A program made the translations under genes and the position numbers. Below the pieces are notes generated by a model, which worked only from the letters and a program-made list of their open reading frames with translations, made no database searches and had not been told where the DNA came from. This document shows, piece after piece, positions 56,580 through 64,000 of a stretch of 64,000 nt of DNA. The first letter of the stretch is position 1, and the number at the start of each line of letters is the position of its first letter. Source of the stretch: JANTGF01 sp963750735 (lineage in GTDB: Bacteria > Bacteroidota > Bacteroidia > Bacteroidales > VadinHA17); assembly GCA_963750735.1 (NCBI GenBank), contig CAVVRY010000002.1, positions 1-64,000 of the forward strand, written 5' to 3'.

Positions 56580-58152
56580 ATGAAAACCCAATGGAATATA
56601 GAAAATCTGATCGACCTGGAATATTTCCTCCATATTAATGCTGAGGAGAAGAAGAAAGAAACCAGAGACCGTGATATTTTTCTAAGACATATTCAGCCTC
56701 ATCTTTCTCAATCAAAATCTTCCTCAAGGCGTTTCATCATTAAGGCCTGGCTCGACCAATGCAAAAAAACAGAAAAAGGTTCAAATGGCGGAGAAGCCTT
56801 CCTGCCCGGTGAAGCATTTAATGAAACGTTCCGGCTTCTTAAATATGGTCTTTTTATCCTTGGAAGTTTAGTTGGCATAGGACTTGCCTTTTCCCTGCTA
56901 ACCTATACCGGTACTGCTCCACTAAATATATCTGTTTACCTGGGAGCCACGGTCTTTATTCAAATACTTCTATTGCTGCTTCTCGGCATTCTTTTTCTGA
57001 TTCGCCTGGTGCAGCCCGGCTTATTTTATAAATCAGTGATTTATTCGGGTTACAGTCACCTTACAATTGCCCTGACTAGAAAATTAATGCGACGTATTAA
57101 ATCTTCTTTGTCTGGCACCAGGCGGGAAGGACTATCATCTATCTTTGGACTAATTCAGGGGAAGAAACAGGTTTATGGGTCTCTGTTTTACTGGCCCGTT
57201 TTTAATTCCATGCAACTATTTGGAATTGGATTCAATCTGGGAATTCTTGCTACGACCCTATTAAAAGTGTTGGGAACAGATTTAGCTTTTGGTTGGCAGT
57301 CCACGCTTCAGGTAGGTGCTGATGCTGTATATAAAATTGTGAAAGCCATGGCTGTTCCATGGTCCTGGTTTGTACCTCCGGAGATAGCACACCCTACTCT
57401 GGATCAAATTAAAGGAAGCCACCTCATTTTAAAAGATGGAATTTATCACCTCACTACTCCTGACCTGGTAGCCTGGTGGCCATTTTTATTTTTTGCCGTA
57501 CTTTTTTACGGGCTTTTACCTCGAATTATTATTTATTTCGCCGGCCTGTTAAAACAGAAAAATTTGCTGGATAATATTAAACTTAACCATGCTGATTGCG
57601 ATCAGCTTATGGATAGAATGACAACCCCCGATGTTTCTTTTGGTAGCCCGGGAGAACCAATATCGAGAAAAAAAGGTGTAAACTATTCCGAGGATGCGAC
57701 TGTTGTTTTAGACGATCAGCATATGGATAAAAAGTTTCTTGTCCTTATCTCAAATGATATTTATGATACTGTTTCCAATGAAAGCTTGAATACAATTTTA
57801 GGTCGTTCTACTAAGGGGGCAGATAGTAGAAAAAATTAGAATCGATGATATTGAAATAGCTGAAAATATAACTCAAACCCATTTGAAGCTATCCAGTCTC
57901 AAAAAGGATTGGACACATCTCATTATCCTTACGGAGGCCTGGCAGCCTCCCCTTGTTGAGGATATTGCCTTTATTAAAGCACTTCGACATCATCTTGGTG
58001 AACGTATTCCGATACTCATTGCATTGATAGGGAAGCCCCAGGCCGATAACATCTTCACTCCGGTTGAACCTGTTAACTGGCAAATCTGGAAAGAGAAAAT
58101 TATGGCCATGGGCGATCCATATTTACGAACAGAAAAACTTGTGCATGAGTAA
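56580..58152 (+). CDS. DUF2868 membrane protein, frameshifted
   Basis: Two frames (56580-57839 and 57883-58152) make about 523 residues when one G is removed from the G5 run at 57815-57819, reading TKGQIVEKIRIDDIEIAEN. Four or more helices occur in two groups (about 85-145 and 220-330), e.g. LLLLLGILFLIRLV and FLFFAVLFYGLLPRIIIYF, with soluble ends. It matches DUF2868. It overlaps the following DUF3482 GTPase by 8 bp, the conserved arrangement of this pair. The function of the pair is unknown. The span is one base over a multiple of three. Confidence 0.8.
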
Positions 58153-59581
58153 CTATTATAAAATACCAGCTTTTGCAATTGTAGGACACCCAAATGAGGG
58201 TAAATCCTCAGTTGTTTCTACCCTGGCTGAAAATGATCGTGTTCGCATTAGTGCAATTCCGGGAGAAACAATTGTTTGTGAAACATATCCTGTAATTATT
58301 GATGGCGAGGAGATTATTCGTTTTATCGATACACCCGGTTTCCAAAACCCCAAAAGAATATTACAGTGGCTCAGGCGCCATGAAAACCTAAATGAACAAG
58401 CCATTCCTGCTTTCATTGATGACCATATCAACAATCCAGAAATGGCCCAAGATTGTGAACTCCTAAGCCCTATAGCAAAGGGTGCAGGGATTATTTACGT
58501 TGTGGATGGATCAAGGCCTCTTCGCAGTGTTGATGAAGCGGAAATGGAGATTCTTCGACTTTCCGGTGCTCATCGAATGGCCATCATTAATCTAAAAGAA
58601 AAAGAAACCCGGTATTTGTCCCAGTGGAAAACTGCCTTCAGACTTCATTTTAATTCTATCCGCAGTTTTAATGCTCACCAGGCCACTTATGCGGAACGAA
58701 TTTCTCTTTTGGAAAGCTTAAAAGGTATCGATCAGGATTGGATTGCTCCGCTTTCTAAAGTTATCTCAGCTTTTAAAAAAGATTGGGCCCATCGATCTGA
58801 TCTCAGTACTGAAATAATTTTGAAAATGCTATCAGAAAACCTGGCATACTCCATTCGTAAAAATTTTAGCGGAAAAACTGCTGAAGAAGACCTGAAAAAC
58901 AAATTATTTGACAAATATATCAGGGCTATTGAAAAGATTGAAACCAGCGCTCATAAGCAAATTCGAAAATTATATAAACACAATATCTTCAATTACGATC
59001 TTCCGGAACATTCCATTATCCATCAAGACTTATTCAATGAAAAAACCTGGCAAGTCCTGGGCCTAACACGAAAACAATTGGCCACGCTGGCGGCAATTAC
59101 CGGAGGAACAATTGGAGCAGCCATTGACCTGGCAGCAGCTGGGATTTCCTTTGGCATATTCACTGCAATTGGGGGGGCAATCGGAGCCGGTTGGGCAGCT
59201 TTGGGAGGTGGTCGGCAACTAGCAGGATCAAAAGTTGGTGGTATTAAACTGGGTGGTGAGATGATTCAGATAGGACCCAATGAAAATATTCAATTTCTCT
59301 ATATTTTAATTGATCGGTCACTAATTTTTTACTCCCACATCATTAACTGGGCTCATGGCCGGCGGGATATTTCAGAGGCTGGTAAAAATGGAAGTCAGCT
59401 CCCTGAAAAAACAGGTTTTACTTCAACATGGAGTATAAAAGATCAAAGAAAGTGTATTGCTTTTTTTAACGCAGTCAGTCACAGTGATCCTGTAAAGAAG
59501 GAAAAGTCCTACAAAGAATTGGCTGAAACTATTCATAATGAATTAGTTAAAATATATTCCGATTCAGAAAAAGAAAATTAA
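58145..59581 (+). CDS. DUF3482 GTPase, partner of DUF2868
   Basis: 478 residues from ATG 58145; an earlier start at 58064 lies inside the DUF2868 gene. N-terminal GTPase: P-loop IVGHPNEGKSSVVSTL, G3 DTPGFQNPK. A helical middle and a C-terminal hydrophobic Gly/Ala-rich region LAAITGGTIGAAIDLAAAGI into GIFTAIGGAIGAGWAALGG suggest membrane association. DUF3482 proteins almost always sit next to DUF2868. I infer a membrane-remodelling or transport GTPase, without proof. Confidence 0.83.
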   Translation: MSNYYKIPAFAIVGHPNEGKSSVVSTLAENDRVRISAIPGETIVCETYPVIIDGEEIIRFIDTPGFQNPKRILQWLRRHENLNEQAIPAFIDDHINNPEMAQDCELLSPIAKGAGIIYVVDGSRPLRSVDEAEMEILRLSGAHRMAIINLKEKETRYLSQWKTAFRLHFNSIRSFNAHQATYAERISLLESLKGIDQDWIAPLSKVISAFKKDWAHRSDLSTEIILKMLSENLAYSIRKNFSGKTAEEDLKNKLFDKYIRAIEKIETSAHKQIRKLYKHNIFNYDLPEHSIIHQDLFNEKTWQVLGLTRKQLATLAAITGGTIGAAIDLAAAGISFGIFTAIGGAIGAGWAALGGGRQLAGSKVGGIKLGGEMIQIGPNENIQFLYILIDRSLIFYSHIINWAHGRRDISEAGKNGSQLPEKTGFTSTWSIKDQRKCIAFFNAVSHSDPVKKEKSYKELAETIHNELVKIYSDSEKEN

Positions 59582-59637
59582 AAATATTAAATAATTATCC
59601 TCAGTTAAGTGTAATCTAATTACAATAATTTGCCTGT

Positions 59638-60537
59638 ATGAAAAGAAAAGTAGCGCTGGTATTGTCAAGTGGAGGAGCAAGGGGTATGGCTCATATTGGT
59701 GTGATTGAGGAACTTGAAAAATTAGGCTTTGAGATCTCAGCTGTTTCAGGAAGTTCTATGGGGGCTGTGGTAGGTGGTATTTATGCCACCGGGAAATTGA
59801 ATGAGTTTACAGAATGGGCCAAAAATTTGCATCGGCTGGATGTTTATAATTTAATGGACTTTAGTGTTGCTGGCAATGGGTTCATCAAAGGAAATAAAGT
59901 ATTCAGTGAGATTCAAAAGTTTGTCCCTGATCAGTTAATTGAAGAATTGAGGATTCCGTTTACTGCCATTGCCGGTGACGCAAAAAACCATAAAGAAATT
60001 GTATTCAATAAAGGGTCTTTATACAAAGCTTTCAGGGCCACTGTGGCCATTCCCGGCATTATAGTGCCAAGTTATGTAGATGGAGTTGATCTGGTAGATG
60101 GCGGGGTAGTAAATCCGCTTCCAATAAACCATGTTAAACGATCTAAGGGTGATTTATTGGTAGCCGTAGATTTAAATTCTTCCACACATTACCATAAGCC
60201 AAAATTTGATCAAGAAACTCAGAAGAAGAACGAACAGCAATATGATCTGTTGTTAAAAAAAGTACGGGAAAGGCTAGGAATAGTTCGCAATGACAAAGAT
60301 TTGAAATCAAAACGACTTGGTTACTATGAAGTTTTAAATGCCTCATTGAACATGATGCAAGAAAGGTTATCTGAACTAATCCTTGAAAAGCATGTGCCGG
60401 ATATTCTGGTAAAAATTCCAAAAACTGCTTGTAAAACTTTTGAATTTTATAAGGCCAATGAAATGATAGAGGCGGGCAGGTATGAATTTCTTAAAAGTTA
60501 TGAGAATTGGAAAACCAATATCTCCGTAAAAACTTAA
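59638..60537 (+). CDS. Patatin-like phospholipase
   Basis: 299 residues. Oxyanion motif LSSGGARGMAHIG at the N-terminus, catalytic Ser in VSGSSMGAVVGG, catalytic Asp in LVDGGVVNPLP. It is a cytoplasmic or membrane-associated patatin-family acyl hydrolase. It follows the DUF2868/DUF3482 pair by 56 bp on the same strand, which hints at a shared lipid-related role, but this is inference. Confidence 0.9.
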   Translation: MKRKVALVLSSGGARGMAHIGVIEELEKLGFEISAVSGSSMGAVVGGIYATGKLNEFTEWAKNLHRLDVYNLMDFSVAGNGFIKGNKVFSEIQKFVPDQLIEELRIPFTAIAGDAKNHKEIVFNKGSLYKAFRATVAIPGIIVPSYVDGVDLVDGGVVNPLPINHVKRSKGDLLVAVDLNSSTHYHKPKFDQETQKKNEQQYDLLLKKVRERLGIVRNDKDLKSKRLGYYEVLNASLNMMQERLSELILEKHVPDILVKIPKTACKTFEFYKANEMIEAGRYEFLKSYENWKTNISVKT

Positions 60538-60608
60538 ATATTGTCATCCTAGGTCCACTCCTTAATAAATCGGACAGGTTCAGAAGGATATACAATATTT
60601 GTTCTGAT

Positions 60609-60843
60609 TCAAACTTCTACAAGTGTTTTTAGCTGTTTCTTAAGGGAAATGTTCTTATTGTTACTTTTCTCCGGGATCTGATCCATGGCATATTCGGAAA
60701 GAGCTGAAATTGAAAAACTAGGATTAACGCCCGGATTTGCCTGTAATATAAATCCATCAACAACATACATGTTTGGGTAGCCAAACACTTCCTCCAAATC
60801 CATAACCTATAACAAAATCGTAGTAAACTTCATCCATTTCCAT
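60609..60843 (-). pseudogene. Internally deleted GMC oxidoreductase
   Basis: On the minus strand, ATG 60843 reads MEMDEVYYDFVIGYGFGGSV, the GMC-family FAD motif, and then jumps directly into YPNMYVVDGFILQANPGVNP and ISALSEYAMDQIP, the family's C-terminal catalytic region. About 450 internal residues typical of cholesterol-oxidase-like GMC enzymes are missing, and the frames are offset by one base. This is a deletion remnant, not a functional gene. Confidence 0.8.
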
Positions 60844-60913
60844 TCCAAAAAGAAAATGTTAATATAGGAAACATGTGTCTTAATTATTAATTTTGACAAA
60901 AATTTTACTCATC

Positions 60914-61352
60914 ATGAAAAGAGTCACCTACTACAAAGGAACCAGGGCTAAAAATATATTTCTTTTAAGTCTTGGTGTTTTAACATTGTTAATAGGTATT
61001 ATTGGACTTTTAGGAGCAATATTTTCAATAAGATGGTTAAATGATAATTTTGGAAAGTGGAATATCATTACTATATCTTTTAATCGGTAGTTCTTATTTA
61101 GCTACTTACTATTCCATAATGAGAAATAAGAGAAAATTCATTGAATGGGATAATGAAATTATCCGTTTAGGATTCCCTGGTAAGGATAAAGTCGAAATTA
61201 TTCATGTAGCAAATATTGAATCCGTAAAAATTAATTTTACTGATATTATAATTAAGTTAAAAGACTCATCTACAAGAAAACTAACCATGGAAGGATTGAG
61301 TTTTAAAGAAATTCAGCTTATAAAAGAAAACTTCAGAAAGTTAAGTTCATAA
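60914..61352 (+). CDS. Small membrane protein with soluble tail, frameshifted
   Basis: Two frames (60893-61090 and 61041-61352) make about 145 residues from ATG 60914 after removing one base near 61045-61060. A first helix is at about 17-40 (LGVLTLLIGIIGLLGAIF), a second at about 50-68 (SLLYLLIGSSYLATYY), then a basic/acidic soluble tail with VEIIHVANIESVKINFTDIIIK, resembling a small beta domain. I do not recognise a family. The span is one base over a multiple of three. Confidence 0.55.
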
Positions 61353-61769
61353 TAATAGACGGCTTTCACCTTCCGGATAAAGATCACCAGCTCAGCAATC
61401 TTCACATCTATCATCTTATTTTCAGTAGATTAATGTGGAATTATTATCAGATACCTTAGTTTTTATCGGCACATTGATTTCTTAAAATATCTCCACTTAA
61501 ATTAATACAAATACTACTATTTTACGTAATATTTTGAACACTTATGTAAATAATTCTATGGTTTTACTGTTCCTTTCCTTTCTAAATTGTTCGGTCATGA
61601 CCGAATATATACTAATTATTAAAGTTAGTTATACATTTATTATATAAAATATTTTTATACGTAATAATATTTATACTAATTTTAGCTATTGACTTATTTG
61701 TATTGTCAGATGGCACTTGATTGTAAGAATTGGGCTGAATAATTTTACGTAATTTATTAATATTATGTC
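61353..61769. other. AT-rich region with palindromes upstream of parB-like gene
   Basis: 417 bp without a convincing gene. It holds a perfect 16 bp palindrome TTCGGTCATGACCGAA (61590-61605), and TTACGTAA at 61522-61529 and 61745-61752, with a related TATACGTAATA near 61656. Such sites could bind the downstream ParB-like protein or an AT-rich-site regulator. No origin-like features beyond AT-richness are proven. Confidence 0.55.
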
Positions 61770-62583
61770 ATGAGAGATATTATTACTAAAATAAAACTGG
61801 ATAAATTGCACGATTCTCCTTACCAGGGACGAATGATTTTCATTGACAAGGGAAATAAGACAAGTGAGGAAAAGAATATCGAAATGCTTGCCCAAAATAT
61901 CAAAGAGAATGGCCTGTTAAATCCTGTAATTGTTAGAAAAGCAAATGAAGCTTATCAATTAATTGATGGTCATCGAAGAGCGGAGGCCACAAAATTATTG
62001 GGCTATAAGACAATAGATGGTATTGTTAAAGAAATGAGCGAGCGTGAAGCACAGGTAATGACAGTAGTTGGAAACCTGCAAAGAAAAGATTTATTCAATA
62101 TTGAAAAAGCTATCGCATTCAATAAGATACTGGAGACTGGAATATTTAAAGACAAGAGAGAACTTTCTAAAGCAATTGGGAAAGATGAAACCTATGTGGG
62201 AGATCTTTTAAGCACTTTGAAACTGGACAAACGGATTATTGACGACCTGCTTAAAAACAAAAGTACAAATGATGTCCGCCTGCTCAGGGCAATTCGCCGA
62301 ATTGAGGATACAAATGAAAATGGATACTCGAAAAAGCAATGGGAGTTATATCGTCAATTCTTGTACGAGGGCCTTACACGCAAGGATGTATTAAACATCA
62401 CAAGGGAAAGAAATGCTGATAAGGAAAAACTATTCTCTTTGGTTCTAAAGCCGCGGCGCATTGAAATCTCCTTAAACAGAAAATACGATTTGGAAGAGCG
62501 AAAGGAACTACTTAATTGCTCTAAATAATAAACTCACAGATATATTAAAAGAGTTTGAGAAGAATACAAAAGAAATAGAGTAA
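61770..62583 (+). CDS. ParB-like DNA-binding protein, frameshifted
   Basis: A 252-residue frame ends at TAA 62526, but a one-base shift near 62505-62515 continues through LIALNNKLTDILKEFEKNTK to TAA at 62583, giving about 270 residues. ParBc domain at about 5-100 with LNPVIVRKANEAYQLIDGHRRAE, then an HTH region (about 130-180: ELSKAIGKDETYVGDLLSTL). No parA is adjacent, so it is an orphan, like ParB proteins of some mobile elements or regulators. The palindromic region upstream may be its binding site. The span is one base over a multiple of three. Confidence 0.75.
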
Positions 62584-62749
62584 TTCAGCTTCCTTTGTTG
62601 TCATTTCGGTGAGCAGCAAGACGAGAAATCTTCTATGTTAATCCAGGAATTTTAAAGAAATAAAATTCTCTGAGAGTTTAAAATGATAATTTTTTCGTGC
62701 TGATTTTCAATTAAATAGACATTATACATTAAAAATAAATCAAAAATAA

Positions 62750-62780
62750 TTTGGAAAATAAAAATTCCGCTGTATCTTTG
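62750..62780 (+). promoter_or_regulatory. Promoter of the second tetR
   Basis: TTTG (62750-62753), 19 bp, TATCTTTG (62773-62780): a perfect Bacteroidota promoter. Its -7 box overlaps the palindromic operator at 62779-62796, so bound repressor would block initiation. Confidence 0.8.
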
Positions 62781-62796
62781 ACTGACCGTTCAGTCA
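62779..62796. promoter_or_regulatory. tetR operator 1
   Basis: Perfect palindrome TGACTGA, 4 bp, TCAGTCA, overlapping the -7 box and transcription start. Together with the second palindrome at 62837-62850 it is the probable autoregulatory operator of the adjacent TetR protein. Confidence 0.75.
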
Positions 62797-62800
62797 TTTT

Positions 62801-62823
62801 AAGACGCAATCCGCGTCTTTTTA
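62801..62823 (+). terminator. Terminator-like hairpin in the tetR leader
   Basis: AAGACGC (62801-62807), 5-base loop, GCGTCTT (62813-62819), then T-rich sequence. It has the form of an intrinsic terminator but sits downstream of the promoter and upstream of the tetR ATG, so it could act as an attenuator, or the promoter and hairpin may belong to another unit. Confidence 0.55.
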
Positions 62824-62836
62824 AAGCACAGAACAA

Positions 62837-62850
62837 TGACTGGGCAGTCA
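62837..62850. promoter_or_regulatory. tetR operator 2
   Basis: TGACTG, 2 bp, CAGTCA palindrome, the same core half-site as operator 1, 20 bp before the tetR ATG. Confidence 0.65.
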
Positions 62851-62869
62851 GTCAAAAATGATTTAAAAA

Positions 62870-63466
62870 ATGTCTCCTCGAACCAGCGAGCAATATGTAG
62901 AAATCAAGGAAAGCAAAAGAAGGCTAATACTTGACACAGCATGTACCCTATTTGCCCATCACGGATTTTATGATACATCCATAAGTATGATCACCAAAGC
63001 TGCCGGTATTTCAAAAGGATCAATTTATAACTACTTTGAAAGCAAGGAACAATTACTAAAGTCCCTGGTACTGGATGGCCTAAACCAATTCGATAAACAT
63101 TTTGATGCGAATCACGATGGTGTTCTCACCCATTCGGAATTTGAAACATATATTGATGAATATTTCAACTTACTGGACAACAACCGAGAATTCTGGAAAT
63201 TATATTTTGCTATTGTTATTCAACCCCCTGTTTTAAAAATACTGGAGAAAGAAATGCAAGAAATCGGAGCTCCTATGGCAAAGATCTTGTACAATTACTT
63301 TAAAAGCAATGATTATTCAGATCCAATGGCAGAAATGGAATTTTTTAGTGCCGCCTTAAGTGGTATCGCAATTAAGTACCTGAATGCCCCGGAATTCTTT
63401 CATCTTGACAAACTAAAAAAGAAAATATTCTCACTTTACCCAAACAATAAAAAATCAGAAAAATGA
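62870..63466 (+). CDS. TetR-family regulator, second cluster
   Basis: 198 residues. N-terminal HTH at about 15-65 (ILDTACTLFAHHGFYDTSISM, ITKAAGISKGSIYNYFESKEQLL). The leader has a Bacteroidota promoter and two palindromes, so it is probably autoregulated. Its stop overlaps the ATG of the LolA-like gene by 4 bp (ATGA), so the two are coupled. This mirrors the TetR, MMPL, LolA-like arrangement at 46-50 kb. Confidence 0.9.
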   Translation: MSPRTSEQYVEIKESKRRLILDTACTLFAHHGFYDTSISMITKAAGISKGSIYNYFESKEQLLKSLVLDGLNQFDKHFDANHDGVLTHSEFETYIDEYFNLLDNNREFWKLYFAIVIQPPVLKILEKEMQEIGAPMAKILYNYFKSNDYSDPMAEMEFFSAALSGIAIKYLNAPEFFHLDKLKKKIFSLYPNNKKSEK

Positions 63467-64000
63467 AAAAATACTTATTATCATCTATAGGTTTTGCAAT
63501 TCTAATTTTAGCATTAAACATCCCCGCTAAAGCCCAGGATATTACAGCAAAAGAAGTAATTGACAAAGCCAATGAGCTGATGCGTGGTAAATCCAGCCAG
63601 GGAGTAATGACAATGAAAATTATCCGGCCAAAGTGGGAAAGAACTCTATCCTTTAAAACCTGGTCAAAAGGAACTGAATATTCCCTGATATATGTAACAG
63701 CCCCTGCTAAAGAAAAAGGTCAGGTATTTCTTAAAAGAGAAAAGGAAATGTGGAACTGGGTTCCTACTATTGAGCGAATGATTAAAATTCCACCTTCAAT
63801 GATGATGCAATCATGGATGGGTTCTGATATGACCAATGACGACCTGGTAAAAGAATCTTCAATTGTTGAGGACTATGATCACCAGATTACCGGCAGCGAA
63901 ACTATTGAAGGATATGATTGCCATATAATAGAACTCATTCCGCATGAGGATGCAGCAGTAGTATGGGGTAAAATTGTTAGCTGGGTCTCAAAAGAAGAAT
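63463..64000 (+). CDS. LolA-like outer-membrane lipoprotein-sorting protein (partial)
   Basis: Begins at ATG 63463 and runs off the window end (179 complete codons). Signal peptide at about 1-24 (ending IPAKAQ). Body matches the PF17131-type LolA_like family: ITAKEVIDKANELMRGKSSQG, KMWNWVPTIERMIKIPPSMM, IEGYDCHIIELIPHEDAAVV. It is a distant paralogue of 49181-49909 and likely carries a related cargo. The downstream MMPL gene, if present, is outside the window. Confidence 0.85.
   Translation, partial: MKKYLLSSIGFAILILALNIPAKAQDITAKEVIDKANELMRGKSSQGVMTMKIIRPKWERTLSFKTWSKGTEYSLIYVTAPAKEKGQVFLKREKEMWNWVPTIERMIKIPPSMMMQSWMGSDMTNDDLVKESSIVEDYDHQITGSETIEGYDCHIIELIPHEDAAVVWGKIVSWVSKEE

Noticed and set aside
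60893..60914. TTG 60893 as start of the small membrane protein
   Set aside because: ATG 60914 gives a better N-terminus and TTG is the less common start.
13035..62583. Programmed +1 ribosomal frameshifting in twelve genes
   Set aside because: The shift sites have no shared slippery codon, and the stop codons lie at varying distances, unlike the release-factor-2 type of frameshift. Housekeeping-like enzymes are among the affected genes and dropping one homopolymer base restores the family sequence, so sequencing error is simpler.

Overview
The window looks like chromosomal DNA from a free-living, AT-rich member of the Bacteroidota, probably from the marine or soil Cytophagales/Marinilabiliales side; the order is a guess. 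The phylum call rests on several Bacteroidota-type promoters (TTTG, 18-20 bp, TAnnTTTG), a secreted blue-copper protein with a C-terminal type IX secretion sorting domain, a TonB receptor with an N-terminal carboxypeptidase-regulatory-like domain, many lipoproteins with short signal peptides, an ECF sigma/anti-sigma pair of Bacteroidota type, and PorT-like and DUF1302-like barrels. I see no rRNA, tRNA, CRISPR array or intact transposon.

Layout. 1-4.7 kb: accessory-looking DNA with small lipoproteins, an IS3-family transposase tail, hairpins, two TlpA-like thioredoxin lipoproteins overlapping by 8 bp, and a broken regulator/antitoxin-like ORF. 4.7-13.7 kb: His-rich TonB receptor, DUF5009-type membrane acyltransferase, OB-fold lipoprotein, T9SS plastocyanin-like protein, AspT/YidE-type transporter, DUF481 barrel and a frameshifted membrane protein. 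13.7-17.4 kb: DUF1080 protein, aldo/keto reductase and serine beta-lactamase-like hydrolase. 17.4-27.2 kb: a kinase/class-III aminotransferase fusion resembling hydroxylysine kinase plus phosphohydroxylysine lyase, then carbohydrate genes (GH78 rhamnosidase, FAD oxidoreductase, GH2). 27.4-32.3 kb: SLC12-like cotransporter and an ECF sigma, anti-sigma, outer-membrane-protein regulon with two matching promoters. 32.4-46.2 kb: housekeeping genes (ThiF/MoeB-like, PepE, AsmA-like, two histidine kinases, TrhP-like U32, MnmH, RsgA, Xth). 46.2-51.9 kb: TetR, MMPL exporter, LolA-like protein and DUF1302-like barrel. 52-60.5 kb: E-set/S41 protease fusion, an unknown secreted protein, methyltransferase, START protein, the DUF2868/DUF3482 membrane-GTPase pair and a patatin. 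60.6-64 kb: deleted GMC oxidoreductase, small membrane protein, orphan ParB-like protein with palindromes upstream, and a second TetR/LolA-like cluster cut by the window end.

A striking feature is that eleven genes and one gene remnant are split by a frameshift, and in all twelve the span is exactly one base longer than a multiple of three; many sites lie in homopolymers. This looks like uncorrected insertion error in the assembly rather than biology, and I annotate the reconstructed genes across the shifts. The most interesting biological points are the ECF promoter pair (TGTAAC-N17-CGTC at two loci), the tetR promoter with overlapping palindromic operators and a terminator-like leader hairpin, a hybrid histidine kinase whose phospho-acceptor His is replaced by Ile, a parS-sized palindrome upstream of an orphan ParB, the kinase-lyase fusion, and the uncharacterised DUF2868-DUF3482 module.
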